This document shows positions 16,456-29,559 of a stretch of DNA of 64,000 nt, piece after piece. The DNA comes from Chersky-840 sp963794615. GTDB taxonomy: Bacteria > Actinomycetota > Acidimicrobiia > Acidimicrobiales > UBA8190. A program made the translations under genes and the position numbers. A model generated the notes under the pieces. It saw only the letters and a program-made list of their open reading frames with translations, had not been told where the DNA came from and ran no database searches. The DNA is taken from contig CAWCEP010000005.1 in NCBI GenBank assembly GCA_963794615.1, positions 744,001-808,000 on the forward strand, written 5' to 3'. How positions within the stretch are numbered: position 1 is the stretch's first letter; every line of letters begins with the position of its first letter.

Positions 16456-17015
16456 TGGCAATCACGACCAATGATCTCCGCAACGGCATGACCCTCGACC
16501 TGCCCGACGGGCTGTTCTCGGTCGTGGAATTCCAGCACGTCAAACCGGGGAAGGGTGGTGCCTTCGTCCGTACCAAGCTCAAGAACGTGCGCACCGGCGC
16601 CGTCTTGGAGCGCACGTTCCGTGCCGACGAGCGCGTCGAGCAGGCCATCGTCGACAAGCGGGAGATGCAGCTTCTCTATCGCGACGGCACCGACTACGTG
16701 TTCATGGACATCACGTCGTACGACCAGCTCCATGTCTCTCCCGCCGCCCTCGGCGACGCGGCGCAGTTCGTCAAGGAGGGAGACAACGCCGTGCTGCAGA
16801 TGTATGCCAACGAGATCGTCGGCGTGGACCTTCCCGCCGCCGTCGAGCTGTCGGTGGCCCAGACCGAGCCCGGTGTCCAAGGCGACCGGGTGTCGGGGGC
16901 GCGCAAGCCCGCCACGCTCGAGACGGGGCTGGTGGTGCAGGTCCCCCTGTTCGTGAACCCCGGAGAGCGCATCAAGGTCGACACGCGCTCCGGCGAGTAC
17001 ATCACCCGGGCGTAG
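16455..17015 (+). CDS. efp: Elongation factor P
   Basis: A translation factor that binds the ribosome between the P and E sites and relieves stalling at polyproline. It has 186 residues with the three-domain KOW-OB-OB layout. The modification loop reads KPGKGGAFVRTKLKN, with a lysine at the tip (K33). No modification enzyme gene is visible in this window. The ATG follows the preceding TGA by a one-base overlap. Confidence 0.97.
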   Translation: MAITTNDLRNGMTLDLPDGLFSVVEFQHVKPGKGGAFVRTKLKNVRTGAVLERTFRADERVEQAIVDKREMQLLYRDGTDYVFMDITSYDQLHVSPAALGDAAQFVKEGDNAVLQMYANEIVGVDLPAAVELSVAQTEPGVQGDRVSGARKPATLETGLVVQVPLFVNPGERIKVDTRSGEYITRA

Positions 17016-17023
17016 CCCGGCCG

Positions 17024-17452
17024 GTGGCCGTGCCCGAGGATCGAGCCGCGGTCGCCCCCGGAGAAGGGCCCCGCCACGAGGCCCGCGAACGAGCCCTCGC
17101 CCTGCTCTACGAAGCGGAGATGAAGCGCCTGACCACCGCCCAGGTGCTCGCCGCCCTGTCGGTCGCGCCCGACCCGTTCACCGTGGCCCTGGTCGAGGGG
17201 GCCGCCGCCCACGAGGAACGGATCGACGCGCTCATGGCGGCCGCGGCCAAGGGTTGGGAGATCGATCGGATGCCGGTCCTCGACCGGAACATCCTGCGAC
17301 TCGCCACCTACGAGCTCATCGCCGAGCCCGACGTGCCGGTGGCGGTGGTGATCGACGAGGCGGTCGAGCTGGCCAAGCAGTACTCGACGGAGTTCTCCGG
17401 CGCATTCGTGAACGGCGTCTTGTCGACGATCGCCCGCCAGGTGCGCGCCTGA
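17024..17452 (+). CDS. nusB: Transcription antitermination factor NusB
   Basis: An all-helical RNA-binding protein of 142 residues that joins NusE/S10 on boxA during rRNA transcription and antitermination. The family pattern is clear: EARERALALLYEAE at the start, then EIDRMPVLDRNILRLATYEL, and VIDEAVELAKQYSTEFSGAFVNGVL at the end. It starts at GTG 17024, 8 nt after efp. It is the last gene of the aro operon and lies just before the pyr leader. Confidence 0.95.
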   Translation: MAVPEDRAAVAPGEGPRHEARERALALLYEAEMKRLTTAQVLAALSVAPDPFTVALVEGAAAHEERIDALMAAAAKGWEIDRMPVLDRNILRLATYELIAEPDVPVAVVIDEAVELAKQYSTEFSGAFVNGVLSTIARQVRA

Positions 17453-17556
17453 GCGCGCCGCCCGGGGCAGGGTGCGCCGAGAAAGTCGCCGAAACGGCGT
17501 CGAAGCCCACACCCGGCGCGGCCGCGGGTGGTACCATCACGTGACGACCGTGAAGC

Positions 17557-17581
17557 GGGTCCCGAGAGGCCCGAACGGACC
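17557..17581 (+). promoter_or_regulatory. PyrR-binding anti-antiterminator hairpin in the pyr leader
   Basis: The RNA segment GGUCCCGAGAGGCCCGAACGGACC-like (17558-17581) matches the PyrR binding-loop pattern: a GUCC stem base, a conserved GAGAGGC loop and an AACGGAC closing strand. It lies directly before the GGAGGAG ribosome binding site of pyrR (17584-17590). PyrR bound to UMP would stabilise this hairpin and could hide the site or favour the hairpin that follows. Confidence 0.7.
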
Positions 17582-17592
17582 GTGGAGGAGCC

Positions 17593-18158
<566 letters not shown>

Positions 18159-18162
<4 letters not shown>

Positions 18163-19203
18163 CCGAAGTCGCCAAGGGGGGCCCGCGCCACCTCCTCTCG
18201 ATCGCCGAGCTCGGTGCCGAGGGGATCGAGGAGATCCTCGAGGTCTCCGACGCCTTCGTGGAGGTCGGGCAGCGCGCCATCCCGAAGGTGCCGTCGCTGC
18301 GGGGCCGTACCGTGGTCACCCTCTTCGCCGAGCAATCCACGCGCACCCGGCTGTCCTTCGAGACCGCGGCCAAGCGCCTCTCCGCCGACGTCCTTTCGTT
18401 CTCCGTCGACAGTTCGTCGGTCAAGAAAGGGGAGTCCCTGCGCGACACGGTGGAGACCGTGGCCGCCATGGGCGTCGACGCCTTCGTCGTCCGCCACAGC
18501 GCGGCCGGGGCGCCCGCGGCGGTGGCGCGCTGGGTGGACGCCTCGGTGGTCAATGCCGGCGACGGATGGCACGAGCACCCCACCCAGGCCCTCCTCGACT
18601 GCTACACGATCCGCCAGGTCCTCGCCCAGCGGGCCGGGCGAACCCTCGAGGACGTCGGTGTCGCCTGCTTCGTGGGCCTGCGCGTCGCCATCGTGGGAGA
18701 CGTCCGCCACAGCCGGGTGGCGCGCTCCCTGGTCCTGGCGCTCGGCGCGCTCGGGTGCCGAGGTGACGCTCGTGGCACCGGGGAGCCTTCTCCCTCCGTC
18801 GCTCGAGGGGTGGCCGGTGGCCGGGGTGTCGTACGATCTCGACGCCGTGCTCCCGCACGTCGACGTGTGCTACCTGCTGCGGCTCCAGTCCGAGCGCGGC
18901 GCCGGCGCCTTTCTCCCGTCGGTGCGCGAATACAGCGCCTGGTACGGACTGACGGCGCGGCGGGCCGCCCTGTTGGACGACGGCGCCCTCGTCATGCATC
19001 CCGGACCGATGAACCGGGGCGTCGAGATCGCCGACGATGTCGCCGCGCTGCCCCAGTCGATGGTGCTGCGCCAGGTGACCAACGGCGTGGCGGTGCGCAT
19101 GGCGGTGCTCTTCATGTTGCTCGGCCAGGGCCAGGTGGGGAGCGGGGGAGCCTCCGGGCTCACGCCCGCGCTCGGGGCCCTCGGGACGATCGTCGGTGGC
19201 TGA
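18159..19203 (+). CDS. pyrB: Aspartate carbamoyltransferase, catalytic chain (frameshifted)
   Basis: Joins carbamoyl phosphate and aspartate, the first committed step of pyrimidine synthesis. The carbamoyl-phosphate loop STRTRLSFE, the KKGES loop lysine and HEHPTQALLD are present in the first frame, and VMHPGPMNRGVEI with QVTNGVAVRMAVL in the second. The frame changes near 18753-18756, where one extra G (CTCGGGTGCC) separates ALGALG from AEVTLVAPGS. Restoring one base gives about 347 residues; the extra length over the usual 310 comes from an internal insert (AQRAGRTLEDVGVACFVG). A sequencing error is the likely cause. It starts at ATG 18159, overlapping pyrR, and its end overlaps pyrC. Confidence 0.9.
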
Positions 19204-20605
19204 GCCGACGAGCCGCAGCGCCGCCACCGGTCGCGTGGCGCGTCACATCGTGATCCGGGGGGGCACCGTCGTCGACGGCACCGGGTCACGGGCGGCCGAC
19301 GTCGTCATCAGCGAGGGCCAGGTGGTCGAGGTCGGCGGCGACGTGTCGGTGCCGCGGGGGGCGACCGTGCTCGACGCCGGCGGGTGTCTGGTGGCCCCGG
19401 GGCTCGTGGACCTGCACACCCATCTCCGCCAGCCCGGCGCCGAGGAAGCCGAGACCGTGGAGAGCGGGGCCCGGGCCGCGGCGCTGGGAGGGTTCACGGC
19501 CGTGGTGGCCATGCCCAACACCGACCCTCCCGTCGACAGCGCCGCGGTGGCGCTCGAAGTGCTCTCGCTGGGCACGGGGGCGATGTGCCAGGTGGCGGTG
19601 GCGGGGGCCATCACCATGGGGCGGGCCGGGGAGCACCTCGCTCCCATCGGGGAGCTCGCCTCGTTGGGAGTACGCCTCTTCACCGACGACGGCGCCGGCG
19701 TCCAGGACGTGTCGGTCATGCGGCGCGCCTTGGAGTACGCACGCGGGTTCGACGTGACGTTGGGACAACACTGTGAGGACGACGCCCTGGCTCGCGGTGG
19801 CTTCATGCACGAGGGCGAGTGGTCGAGCCGGCTCGGAGTTCCGGGGATTCCCGGCCGAAGCCGAGGAGATGATGGTGGCCCGGGACATCGCGCTGGCGAG
19901 GTTGACGGGGGGCCGGGTCCATTTTCTCCATATCTCGACGGCGAGGTCGGCGGCCCTGATCGCCGCGGCCCGAGCCGAGGGTCTGGCCGTCACGGCCGAG
20001 GTGACACCGCACCATCTCTCGCTCACCCATGCGGAGTTGGCCGGCTACGACCCCGTCTTCAAGGTGAACCCACCCCTGCGCGCCGACGCCGACGTTGGCG
20101 CGCTGCGAGCTGCGTGCGCCGACGGCACGGTCGACGCCATCGCCACCGACCATGCCCCTCACCCCCCCGAGCGCAAGGACGCCACCCTCGATGTGGCTCC
20201 CCCGGGCATGCTCGGGCTCCAGACGGCGCTCCCCGTCGCGCTCGGGGCGCTGGCGACCGGGGCGGGCGACCGGGGCCGAAACGGGGGAGCGCGGGGTCGG
20301 GGGGGAGCGGCGAGCCCCGTCCGGCCATGGCGCCCCGGGACGTGCTCGGCCTTCTGTCGTGGCGTCCGGCCCGCATCGCCGGGCTGGCTCCGGACCAGGG
20401 TGGCGATCAGGGCGGGCCCATCGAGCCCGGTGCGGCCGCCAACATCTGCGTGATCGACCTCGCCGCCACCTGGGAGGTGGATCCGGCCCGACTCGCCAGT
20501 CGGAGTCGCAACACCCCGTGGGCGGGGCGAGTCATGACCGGTCAGGTCCGTCACACCGTCTTCCGGGGGGAGCCGGTCGTGGTGGACGCGCAGTCCCAAC
20601 GATGA
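19196..20605 (+). CDS. pyrC: Dihydroorotase (two compensating frameshifts)
   Basis: Cyclises carbamoyl aspartate to dihydroorotate; zinc amidohydrolase fold. The metal motif DLHTHLRQPG is near the N-terminus, and ATDHAPHPPERK holds the late catalytic Asp/His. The frame shifts near 19850 (one extra C in GATTCCCGG, after SSRLGVPGIP) and returns to the first frame between about 20270 and 20320, where a seven-G run has probably lost a base. The middle segment AEAEEMMVARDIALARLTGG and the final APRDVLGLLSWRPARIAGL are both typical, so the enzyme would be complete at about 469 residues once both are corrected. It overlaps pyrB by 8 bases and carA by 4. Confidence 0.9.
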   Translation: MAEPTSRSAATGRVARHIVIRGGTVVDGTGSRAADVVISEGQVVEVGGDVSVPRGATVLDAGGCLVAPGLVDLHTHLRQPGAEEAETVESGARAAALGGFTAVVAMPNTDPPVDSAAVALEVLSLGTGAMCQVAVAGAITMGRAGEHLAPIGELASLGVRLFTDDGAGVQDVSVMRRALEYARGFDVTLGQHCEDDALARGGFMHEGEWSSRLGVPGIPGRSRGDDGGPGHRAGEVDGGPGPFSPYLDGEVGGPDRRGPSRGSGRHGRGDTAPSLAHPCGVGRLRPRLQGEPTPARRRRRWRAASCVRRRHGRRHRHRPCPSPPRAQGRHPRCGSPGHARAPDGAPRRARGAGDRGGRPGPKRGSAGSGGSGEPRPAMAPRDVLGLLSWRPARIAGLAPDQGGDQGGPIEPGAAANICVIDLAATWEVDPARLASRSRNTPWAGRVMTGQVRHTVFRGEPVVVDAQSQR

Positions 20606-21758
20606 GCGCGCCGATCCGCCCCGCCGCCGCCGCCTCGACGGCACCGGCCGGCGACTGGTTCGGGGGCCGGGTGCCGGCGCTGCTCGTATTGGCCGACGGC
20701 GAGGTGTTCGAGGGTGAGGCCGTCGGGGCCGTCCCCCCCGAGGGCGTGGCCACCGGCGAGCTCGTCTTCAACACGGTGCTGTCGGGGTATCAGGAGGTCG
20801 TCACCGACCCGAGCTATGCGGGCCAGGTCGTCGCCTTCACCTATCCGCACATCGGGAACTACGGCGTCACCGACCTCGACGACGAGGCGGTCCGACCGTG
20901 GTGCCGGGGCGTGGTGGTGCGCGACGTGCCCCCCCGGCCGTCGTCGTGGCGCGCCACGGGCTCGTTCGAATCGTTTCTGCGTCGCCACGGGCTGCCCGGG
21001 ATCACCGGTGTCGACACGCGCCGGCTCACGCGCCATCTGCGCGTCGACGGCGCCATGGGATGTGCCTTCGGCACCGCACCGGAGTCGGTGCTTGCCGCCG
21101 CCGCCGCGGCCGAGCCGGGGACCACGGGGCGCGACCTCGTGACCGGCGTCACCGTGTCGGCCCCGTACCAGCGGGGCTCGGGGCCCCTTCGCATCGTCGC
21201 CTACGACTTCGGCGTGAAAGAGACCATGCTGCGTGCCCTGGGGGACATGGCGACGGTGACGGTGGTCCCCGCCGCGCACGGCGCGTCGGACACCCTCGCC
21301 ATGGAGCCCGACGGCGTCTTTCTCTCCAACGGGCCCGGAGACCCCGCCGCCCTCGCCGAGCACGCCTCGATCATCGCCGAGCTGCTCGGGCACGTCCCGG
21401 TGTTCGGCATCTGTCTCGGGCACCAGTTGCTCGCCGAGGCCATCGGGGCCCGAACCTTCAAGCTCCCCTTCGGCCACCACGGGGGCAACCATCCCGTGCG
21501 CCGGCTCGACACCGGCCGGGTCGAGATCACCAGTCAGAACCACAACTACGCCGTCGACGGCACCACCCTCCCGACCTCGGGGGCATTCGCCGCCGAGGTC
21601 ACCCATGTCAACCTGAACGACGGGGTGGTCGAGGGCTTCCGCTGCACCGCGTTGGCGGCCTTCGGCGTGCAGTACCACCCCGAGGCCGGCCCCGGGCCTC
21701 ACGACGCGCGCTATCTCTTCGAGCGGTTCCGGCGCATGATCGACGAGGTGCACGTCTG

Positions 21759-21759
<1 letters not shown>
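20602..21759 (+). CDS. carA: Carbamoyl-phosphate synthase, small (glutaminase) subunit
   Basis: Hydrolyses glutamine to supply ammonia to CarB. It has 385 residues, the normal length. The N-terminal CPSase small-chain domain (EVFEGEAVGA, VFNTVLSGYQEVVTDPSY) is followed by a class I glutamine amidotransferase domain with the nucleophile C271 in FGICLGHQLL and the His/Glu pair in VQYHPEAGPGP. The ATG overlaps the pyrC stop and the stop overlaps the carB ATG. Serving both arginine and uracil synthesis, it sits here under pyr rather than arg control. Confidence 0.96.
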
Positions 21760-25093
<3,334 letters not shown>

Positions 25094-25097
<4 letters not shown>

Positions 25098-26218
25098 GGA
25101 TGGCCGTGGACCTGCGGACCCATGTCGGATCGGTCCCGCTCCCGAACCCGGTGCTCACCGCGTCGGGAACGGCCGGCCACGGGGCCGAGCTCGCCGCGTA
25201 CTTCGACCTGGCCCGGCTCGGCGCCATCGTGGTCAAGTCCCTCTCGGTCCTGCCGTGGCCGGGCAATCCACCGCCGCGCGTGCACGAGACTCCGGCGGGC
25301 ATGCTCAACTCTGTCGGCCTCCAGGGCCCCGGGGTGGCGGCGTGGCTCGCCCACGAGCTCCCCGCCCTCAACGATCGGGGCGCCCGCGTGGTGGCCAGCA
25401 TCTGGGGTCGGAGCACCGAGGAATACCGACAGGCCGCCGCTCTGCTGGCGGACGCCCCCGGCGTCGTCGCCGTCGAAGTCAACGTCAGTTGCCCCAACGT
25501 CGAAGACCGCGGCCGCATGTTCGCCCATTCCGCGCCCGCCACTGCGCAGGCCGTGGCTGCCGCGGGCGCGTGCGGACTCCCGTTGTGGGTCAAGCTGAGC
25601 CCGAACGTGCCCGACATCGTCGAGATCGCCGGGGCCGCGCTCCACGCCGGGGCTGAGACGCTGGTCCTCGTGAACACCGTGCTGGGCATGGCCATCGACG
25701 TGAGGCGCGGCACGTACCGACTCGGCTCGGGGTCGGCGGGCGGCGGACTGTCGGGCCCCGCCATCCGCCCCGTGGCGGTGCGCGCCGTGCACGACTGCCG
25801 GGTGGCGTTTCCCGACGCCGGCATCGTGGGGGTCGGGGGGGTGGGCCGGGGCGTCGACGTCGTGGAGATGATGTTCGCCGGAGCCGACGCCGTCGAGGTG
25901 GGCACGGCCACATTTCGCGACCCCCGGGCCCCGGTCCGGGTGCTGGCCGGCCTGCAGCGGTGGTGCCGGCTGCACGACGTCGGCGACGTTCGCCGACTGG
26001 TGGGTGCCGTCCAGGGCGCGCCCGTCGCCGTCCCCGTCGGGGCCTCGCCGGACGGCCCCGCGCCATGGTCCGCACCCCCACCGCCACCGGACCGCGCCGG
26101 GGCTCCCCGTCCCGACCGACCGCGCCCGGGCCCGATGCCGAGGCCCGACAATCCCGGGCGCGTCCCACCGCTCTCCCCGAGGCCGGGCCCTCGGCCGCCG
26201 GGGAGCGACCGTGGTTGA
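25094..26218 (+). CDS. pyrD: Dihydroorotate dehydrogenase, class 1B catalytic subunit
   Basis: Oxidises dihydroorotate to orotate on FMN. It has 374 residues as read; class 1 enzymes are usually about 300-310. The catalytic base Cys lies in VNVSCPNVED, and NTVLGMAIDVRRG with GGLSGPAIRPVAVR are class 1B signatures. The core ends near VRRLVGAVQG, and the last 50 or so residues are a proline/arginine-rich tail overlapping the start of pyrF, perhaps produced by another indel or simply a degenerate linker. Class 1B enzymes normally pair with PyrK, which is not encoded here. A good AGGAGG site precedes ATG 25094. Confidence 0.93.
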
Positions 26219-26918
26219 CGACCCCCGCCAACGGCTGGCCCTGGCGCTGGACGTCGACGACCTCGTGGCGGCCCTTCGCCTCGGGCGGCGGCTCCGACCC
26301 TGGTTCTCGGTGGCGAAGGTGGGCCTCGAGCTGTTCGGGGCGGCCGGCCCCGAGACGGTCTCGGCCTTGGCCGACGAGGGGTACCGGGTGTTCCTCGACC
26401 TCAAGTTGCACGACATCCCCACGACGGTGGCCCGGGCCACCCGGGTCCTGGGTGGCCTGGGTGTCGCCTTCACCACCGTGCACACGCAGGGTGGTGGCGC
26501 CATGGTGGAGGCGGCGGTGTCGGGCATGGCCGAAGGCGCCGACGCGGCCGGAGCACCAACACCGTGCGTGCTGGGAGTCACCGTGCTCACGAGCGACACC
26601 GACGCCGCCCCCGGCACCCTCGCCGCCCGCTCGAGGTTGGCGGCGGAGGCGGGTTGCGGGGGGATCGTGTGTGGCGCCCCGGACCTCCCCGTCACGCGCC
26701 GGGCCGCCCCCGGACTCCTGACCGTGGTGCCCGGGATCCGGCCCGCGGGGACCTCCCCCGACGACCAGGCGCGTGCTTCGACCCCTGGGGCCGCGATCGC
26801 GGCCGGCGCGGACATGCTCGTGATCGGCCGCGCCGTCACCGCCGCTGAGGACCCCGAAGCGATGGCGGCCGCGGTGGCGGCCGAAGTTGCATCGTCAATG
26901 GCCTCGCCCCTCGGATGA
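26211..26918 (+). CDS. pyrF: Orotidine 5'-phosphate decarboxylase
   Basis: Converts OMP to UMP, the last step of the pathway. It has 235 residues, the usual length for the short bacterial type. The catalytic DxKxxD motif reads FLDLKLHDIPTTV. The N-terminal LALALDVDDLVAAL strand and VVPGIRPAG near the C-terminus (phosphate gripper) are typical. The start is GTG 26211, eight bases inside the pyrD tail. No pyrE follows. Confidence 0.95.
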   Translation: MVDDPRQRLALALDVDDLVAALRLGRRLRPWFSVAKVGLELFGAAGPETVSALADEGYRVFLDLKLHDIPTTVARATRVLGGLGVAFTTVHTQGGGAMVEAAVSGMAEGADAAGAPTPCVLGVTVLTSDTDAAPGTLAARSRLAAEAGCGGIVCGAPDLPVTRRAAPGLLTVVPGIRPAGTSPDDQARASTPGAAIAAGADMLVIGRAVTAAEDPEAMAAAVAAEVASSMASPLG

Positions 26919-26937
26919 CCCCCGCCCACGAGGGCGC

Positions 26938-26943
26938 TATGGT
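26938..26943 (+). promoter_or_regulatory. -10 element of mihF, leaderless
   Basis: TATGGT ends 7 nt before ATG 26951, which supports that ATG over in-frame starts further upstream. Confidence 0.5.
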
Positions 26944-26950
26944 GGCCCGC

Positions 26951-27271
26951 ATGCCGCAACCTCCTGCACTTACCCCGGAGCAGCGCCAGGCGGCGCTGGA
27001 CAAGGCCGCCAAGGTCCGCCGCGAGCGGGCTGAGGTGAAGGAGAAGCTCAAGATGGGGTCCATCACCCTGTCCGAGCTCCTCACGCGCGCCGAGAACGAC
27101 GAGACCGTCGGCAAGATGAAGGTGCTGTCGGTGCTCGAGTCGCTCCCCGGTCTCGGCAAGGTCAAGGCTCGTCGTCTCATGGAGACGGTTGGAATCAGTG
27201 AGAGTCGACGTCTGCAGGGACTCGGTGCCAACCAGCGCGACGCCCTGCTGACACATACGTCGAAGTCCTGA
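26951..27271 (+). CDS. mihF: Actinobacterial integration host factor (mIHF)
   Basis: A nucleoid-associated DNA-binding protein of 106 residues, unrelated in fold to enterobacterial IHF. The signature region LPGLGKVKARRLMETVGISE is the helix-two-turn-helix/H2TH-like DNA-binding part, preceded by a basic helix rich in Lys and Arg. It binds and bends DNA and is essential in mycobacteria. In actinobacteria it lies between pyrF and gmk, exactly as here. A -10 element 7 nt before the ATG gives it its own promoter. The stop overlaps the presumed CTG start of gmk. Confidence 0.95.
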   Translation: MPQPPALTPEQRQAALDKAAKVRRERAEVKEKLKMGSITLSELLTRAENDETVGKMKVLSVLESLPGLGKVKARRLMETVGISESRRLQGLGANQRDALLTHTSKS

Positions 27272-27840
27272 TCCTCGTCATCTCCGGCCCCGGTGGGGCG
27301 GGGAAGGGCACCGTCGTCGCCCGCCTGGTCGCACGCGACCCCCGGCTCTGGCTCAGTCGCTCGTGGACGACGCGGCCGCGGCGTCCCGGTGAAGCCGAAG
27401 ATGCCTATACCTTCGTCGACCGCAGCGCCTTCGAAGACAAGATCGCCGCCGACGGGTTTCTCGAGTGGGCGGAGTTCCTCGGCCATCTCTACGGCACGCC
27501 TGTCCCCGATGCGCCGCCCGACAGGGACGTGGTCCTCGAGATCGACCTGCAGGGGGCGCGCCAGGTCAGGGCGCGGCACCCCGACGCACTGGTGGTCCTT
27601 CTGGTCCCGCCCACCCCGGAGATCCAGCGCCAGCGTCTGCACCAGCGTGGTGACAGCGCCGCCGAAGTCGACCGCCGCATCGCCATCGGCGCCGAGGAGA
27701 TGCGCCTGGGCAAGGAATTGACCCCGTTCGTGGTCGTGAACGACGAGGTGGACCGGGCAGTGTCCGAGGTGGCCGGTATACTGGACGTTCACCGCCATCT
27801 CCCGCCGGACTCGCCGGCCGGCCACCGCGGAGGAGCCTGA
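27268..27840 (+). CDS. gmk: Guanylate kinase (apparent CTG start)
   Basis: Phosphorylates GMP to GDP with ATP. The product would have 190 residues. The P-loop GPGGAGKGT lies at about residues 7-15, then SWTTRPRRPGEAEDAYTFV (GMP-binding) and VVLEIDLQGARQVR. No ATG, GTG or TTG exists in frame upstream of the P-loop; the frame is open only back to 27202. The most likely start is CTG 27268, which overlaps the mihF stop as CTGA; ATC 27271 is an alternative, and an uncorrected base error is possible. It lies between mihF and rpoZ in the normal actinobacterial order. Confidence 0.9.
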   Translation: MILVISGPGGAGKGTVVARLVARDPRLWLSRSWTTRPRRPGEAEDAYTFVDRSAFEDKIAADGFLEWAEFLGHLYGTPVPDAPPDRDVVLEIDLQGARQVRARHPDALVVLLVPPTPEIQRQRLHQRGDSAAEVDRRIAIGAEEMRLGKELTPFVVVNDEVDRAVSEVAGILDVHRHLPPDSPAGHRGGA

Positions 27841-27841
27841 A

Positions 27842-28234
27842 TTGCCTCAGCGCCGCTCGACGCTCATGGACCCGCCCGTCGAGGACCTCCTCGACAAGGT
27901 CGACTCCAAGTTCACGCTGGTGGCCTTGTCGGCCAAGCGTGCCCGCCAGATCAACTCGTACTACAACCAGCTGGGCGAGGGCCTCGGCTTCGTCGTCCCG
28001 CCCCAGGTGACCTCGGTCTCGGGCAAGCCGCTCACGATCGCCTTCGAGGAGGTCGCCGCGGGCAAAGCCACCTACCACCGCATCGACCCCTCCGAGGTGG
28101 ACGAGGAGGGTGTCGAGGGCGACGCCGTCTCCGCCGGGCCCGAGCTCACGGCGCTCACCGGCGAGCTCGCTGAGGACGTTGTCTCCGAGGCCGCCGAAGA
28201 GCTCGGCGCGGACCAGCCGGAGGCCGGCGAGTAG
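27842..28234 (+). CDS. rpoZ: RNA polymerase omega subunit
   Basis: A small subunit that helps assemble and stabilise RNA polymerase. It has 130 residues. The core MDPPVEDLLDKVDSKFTLV, then SAKRARQINSYYNQ, is the omega signature, and the acidic C-terminal 40 residues are an extension. TTG 27842 is favoured because a GGAGGAG site lies 6 nt upstream; ATG 27866 is the alternative and would begin at MDPPVED. Gene order gmk-rpoZ-coaBC is standard. Confidence 0.94.
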   Translation: MPQRRSTLMDPPVEDLLDKVDSKFTLVALSAKRARQINSYYNQLGEGLGFVVPPQVTSVSGKPLTIAFEEVAAGKATYHRIDPSEVDEEGVEGDAVSAGPELTALTGELAEDVVSEAAEELGADQPEAGE

Positions 28235-28278
28235 CAGGCGGGAGTGCCTGCCCGCCACCAGCCCGGGGATCTCGGACC

Positions 28279-29559
28279 GTGACGCCGGGCCCGGCCGCGG
28301 GCAAGACCGTTGTCCTGGGCGTCACCGGTGGCATCGCCGCGTACAAGGCGGTCGAGGTGTGCCGCCGACTCGTGGACGCCGGCGCCCACGTTGTTCCCGT
28401 CCTCACCGACGACGCCACGCGCTTCGTCGGTGAGGTGACCTTCTCGGCGCTGGCGTCGGAGCCGGTGCAAAGGAGCCTGTGGTCGGAAACCGACCCCATC
28501 CCCCACACCCATCTGGGTCGACGCGCCGATCTCGTGCTGGTGGCCCCCGCCACGGCGCGCTTTCTCGGTTGCTACGCGACGGGGATCTCCGACACGTTGC
28601 TCAGTGCCACGGTGTTGGCGACGCGTGCGCCGGTGGTGGTGTGCCCCGCCATGCACACCGAGATGTGGGAACACCCCGCCGTGCAGGAGAACCTGGCGAC
28701 GTTGCGCCGGCGCGGGGTGCACGTGGTGGAGCCGGGCGAAGGACGCCTCGCCGGCGGTGACGTCGGGGCCGGGCGCCTGGCCGAGCCGGTCGACATCGTC
28801 GCCGCCGCGCTGGCGGTGTTGGGGTCGACCCCACGCCGACGTGACATGGAAGGCCGGCGCCTGGTCGTGAGCGCGGGCGGCACGCGCGAGCCGATCGACC
28901 CGGTGCGCTTCATCTCCAACCGTTCGTCGGGCAAGCAAGGTCACGCCATCGCCGAGGCCGCCGCCGCCCGAGGTGCCGATGTCGTCCTCGTGACCACGGC
29001 CCGCCGCCCGGTGCCGGTCGGCATCGAGGTCGTGGGGGTGGAGACCGCGGCGGAGATGGAGGCGGCCATGCTGCGGCACGGGGTCGACGCCGACGTCGTG
29101 GTGATGGCGGCCGCGGTGGCGGACTTCAGGGTGAAGACGCCCGCCGACGCCAAGTTGTCGAAGGCCGATGGCCTACCCGAGCTCGTGCTCGAGCCCACGC
29201 CCGACATCCTCGCCGAGCTCGGCCGGCGCCGGCACGATGGACAGGTGCTGGTGGGATTCGCGGCCGAGACGCACGACCTGGCGGCGCGGGCGACGGCCAA
29301 GCTCCGTGGCAAGCACCTCGACTTCATCGTGGCCAACGACGTCTCCGCCCACGAAGTCGGGTTCGACCACGACACGAACGCCGTGACCGTGTTCGGGTCC
29401 GACGGCACGTGTCGGGAGGTCCCTCTGACCTCGAAGCTCGAGGTCGCCCACGCCATTTTGGATAGTGTGATCGATCGCCTGGGCGGACAGCGTCGAGGCG
29501 GGGGCATTCGGCGTGCCGGTGCCTCCGGGGGGGACGACAAATCGAGGAGCGACTCGTGA
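28279..29559 (+). CDS. coaBC: Bifunctional phosphopantothenoylcysteine decarboxylase/synthetase
   Basis: Adds cysteine to 4'-phosphopantothenate (CoaB) and decarboxylates the product (CoaC) in coenzyme A synthesis. It has 426 residues. The N-terminal flavoprotein CoaC domain begins GVTGGIAAYKAVEVCRRL and contains the VVCPAMHTEMW catalytic segment. The C-terminal CoaB domain begins around VVSAGGTREPIDPVRFISN and ends near KLEVAHAILD. It starts at GTG 28279 and overlaps metK by 4 bases. Confidence 0.96.
   Translation: MTPGPAAGKTVVLGVTGGIAAYKAVEVCRRLVDAGAHVVPVLTDDATRFVGEVTFSALASEPVQRSLWSETDPIPHTHLGRRADLVLVAPATARFLGCYATGISDTLLSATVLATRAPVVVCPAMHTEMWEHPAVQENLATLRRRGVHVVEPGEGRLAGGDVGAGRLAEPVDIVAAALAVLGSTPRRRDMEGRRLVVSAGGTREPIDPVRFISNRSSGKQGHAIAEAAAARGADVVLVTTARRPVPVGIEVVGVETAAEMEAAMLRHGVDADVVVMAAAVADFRVKTPADAKLSKADGLPELVLEPTPDILAELGRRRHDGQVLVGFAAETHDLAARATAKLRGKHLDFIVANDVSAHEVGFDHDTNAVTVFGSDGTCREVPLTSKLEVAHAILDSVIDRLGGQRRGGGIRRAGASGGDDKSRSDS

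Noticed and set aside
18740..18770. Programmed ribosomal frameshifting in pyrB, pyrC, priA, argD or argG
   Set aside because: No shared slippery site with a downstream structure, and the direction and position differ from gene to gene. Sequencing error explains all of them more simply.
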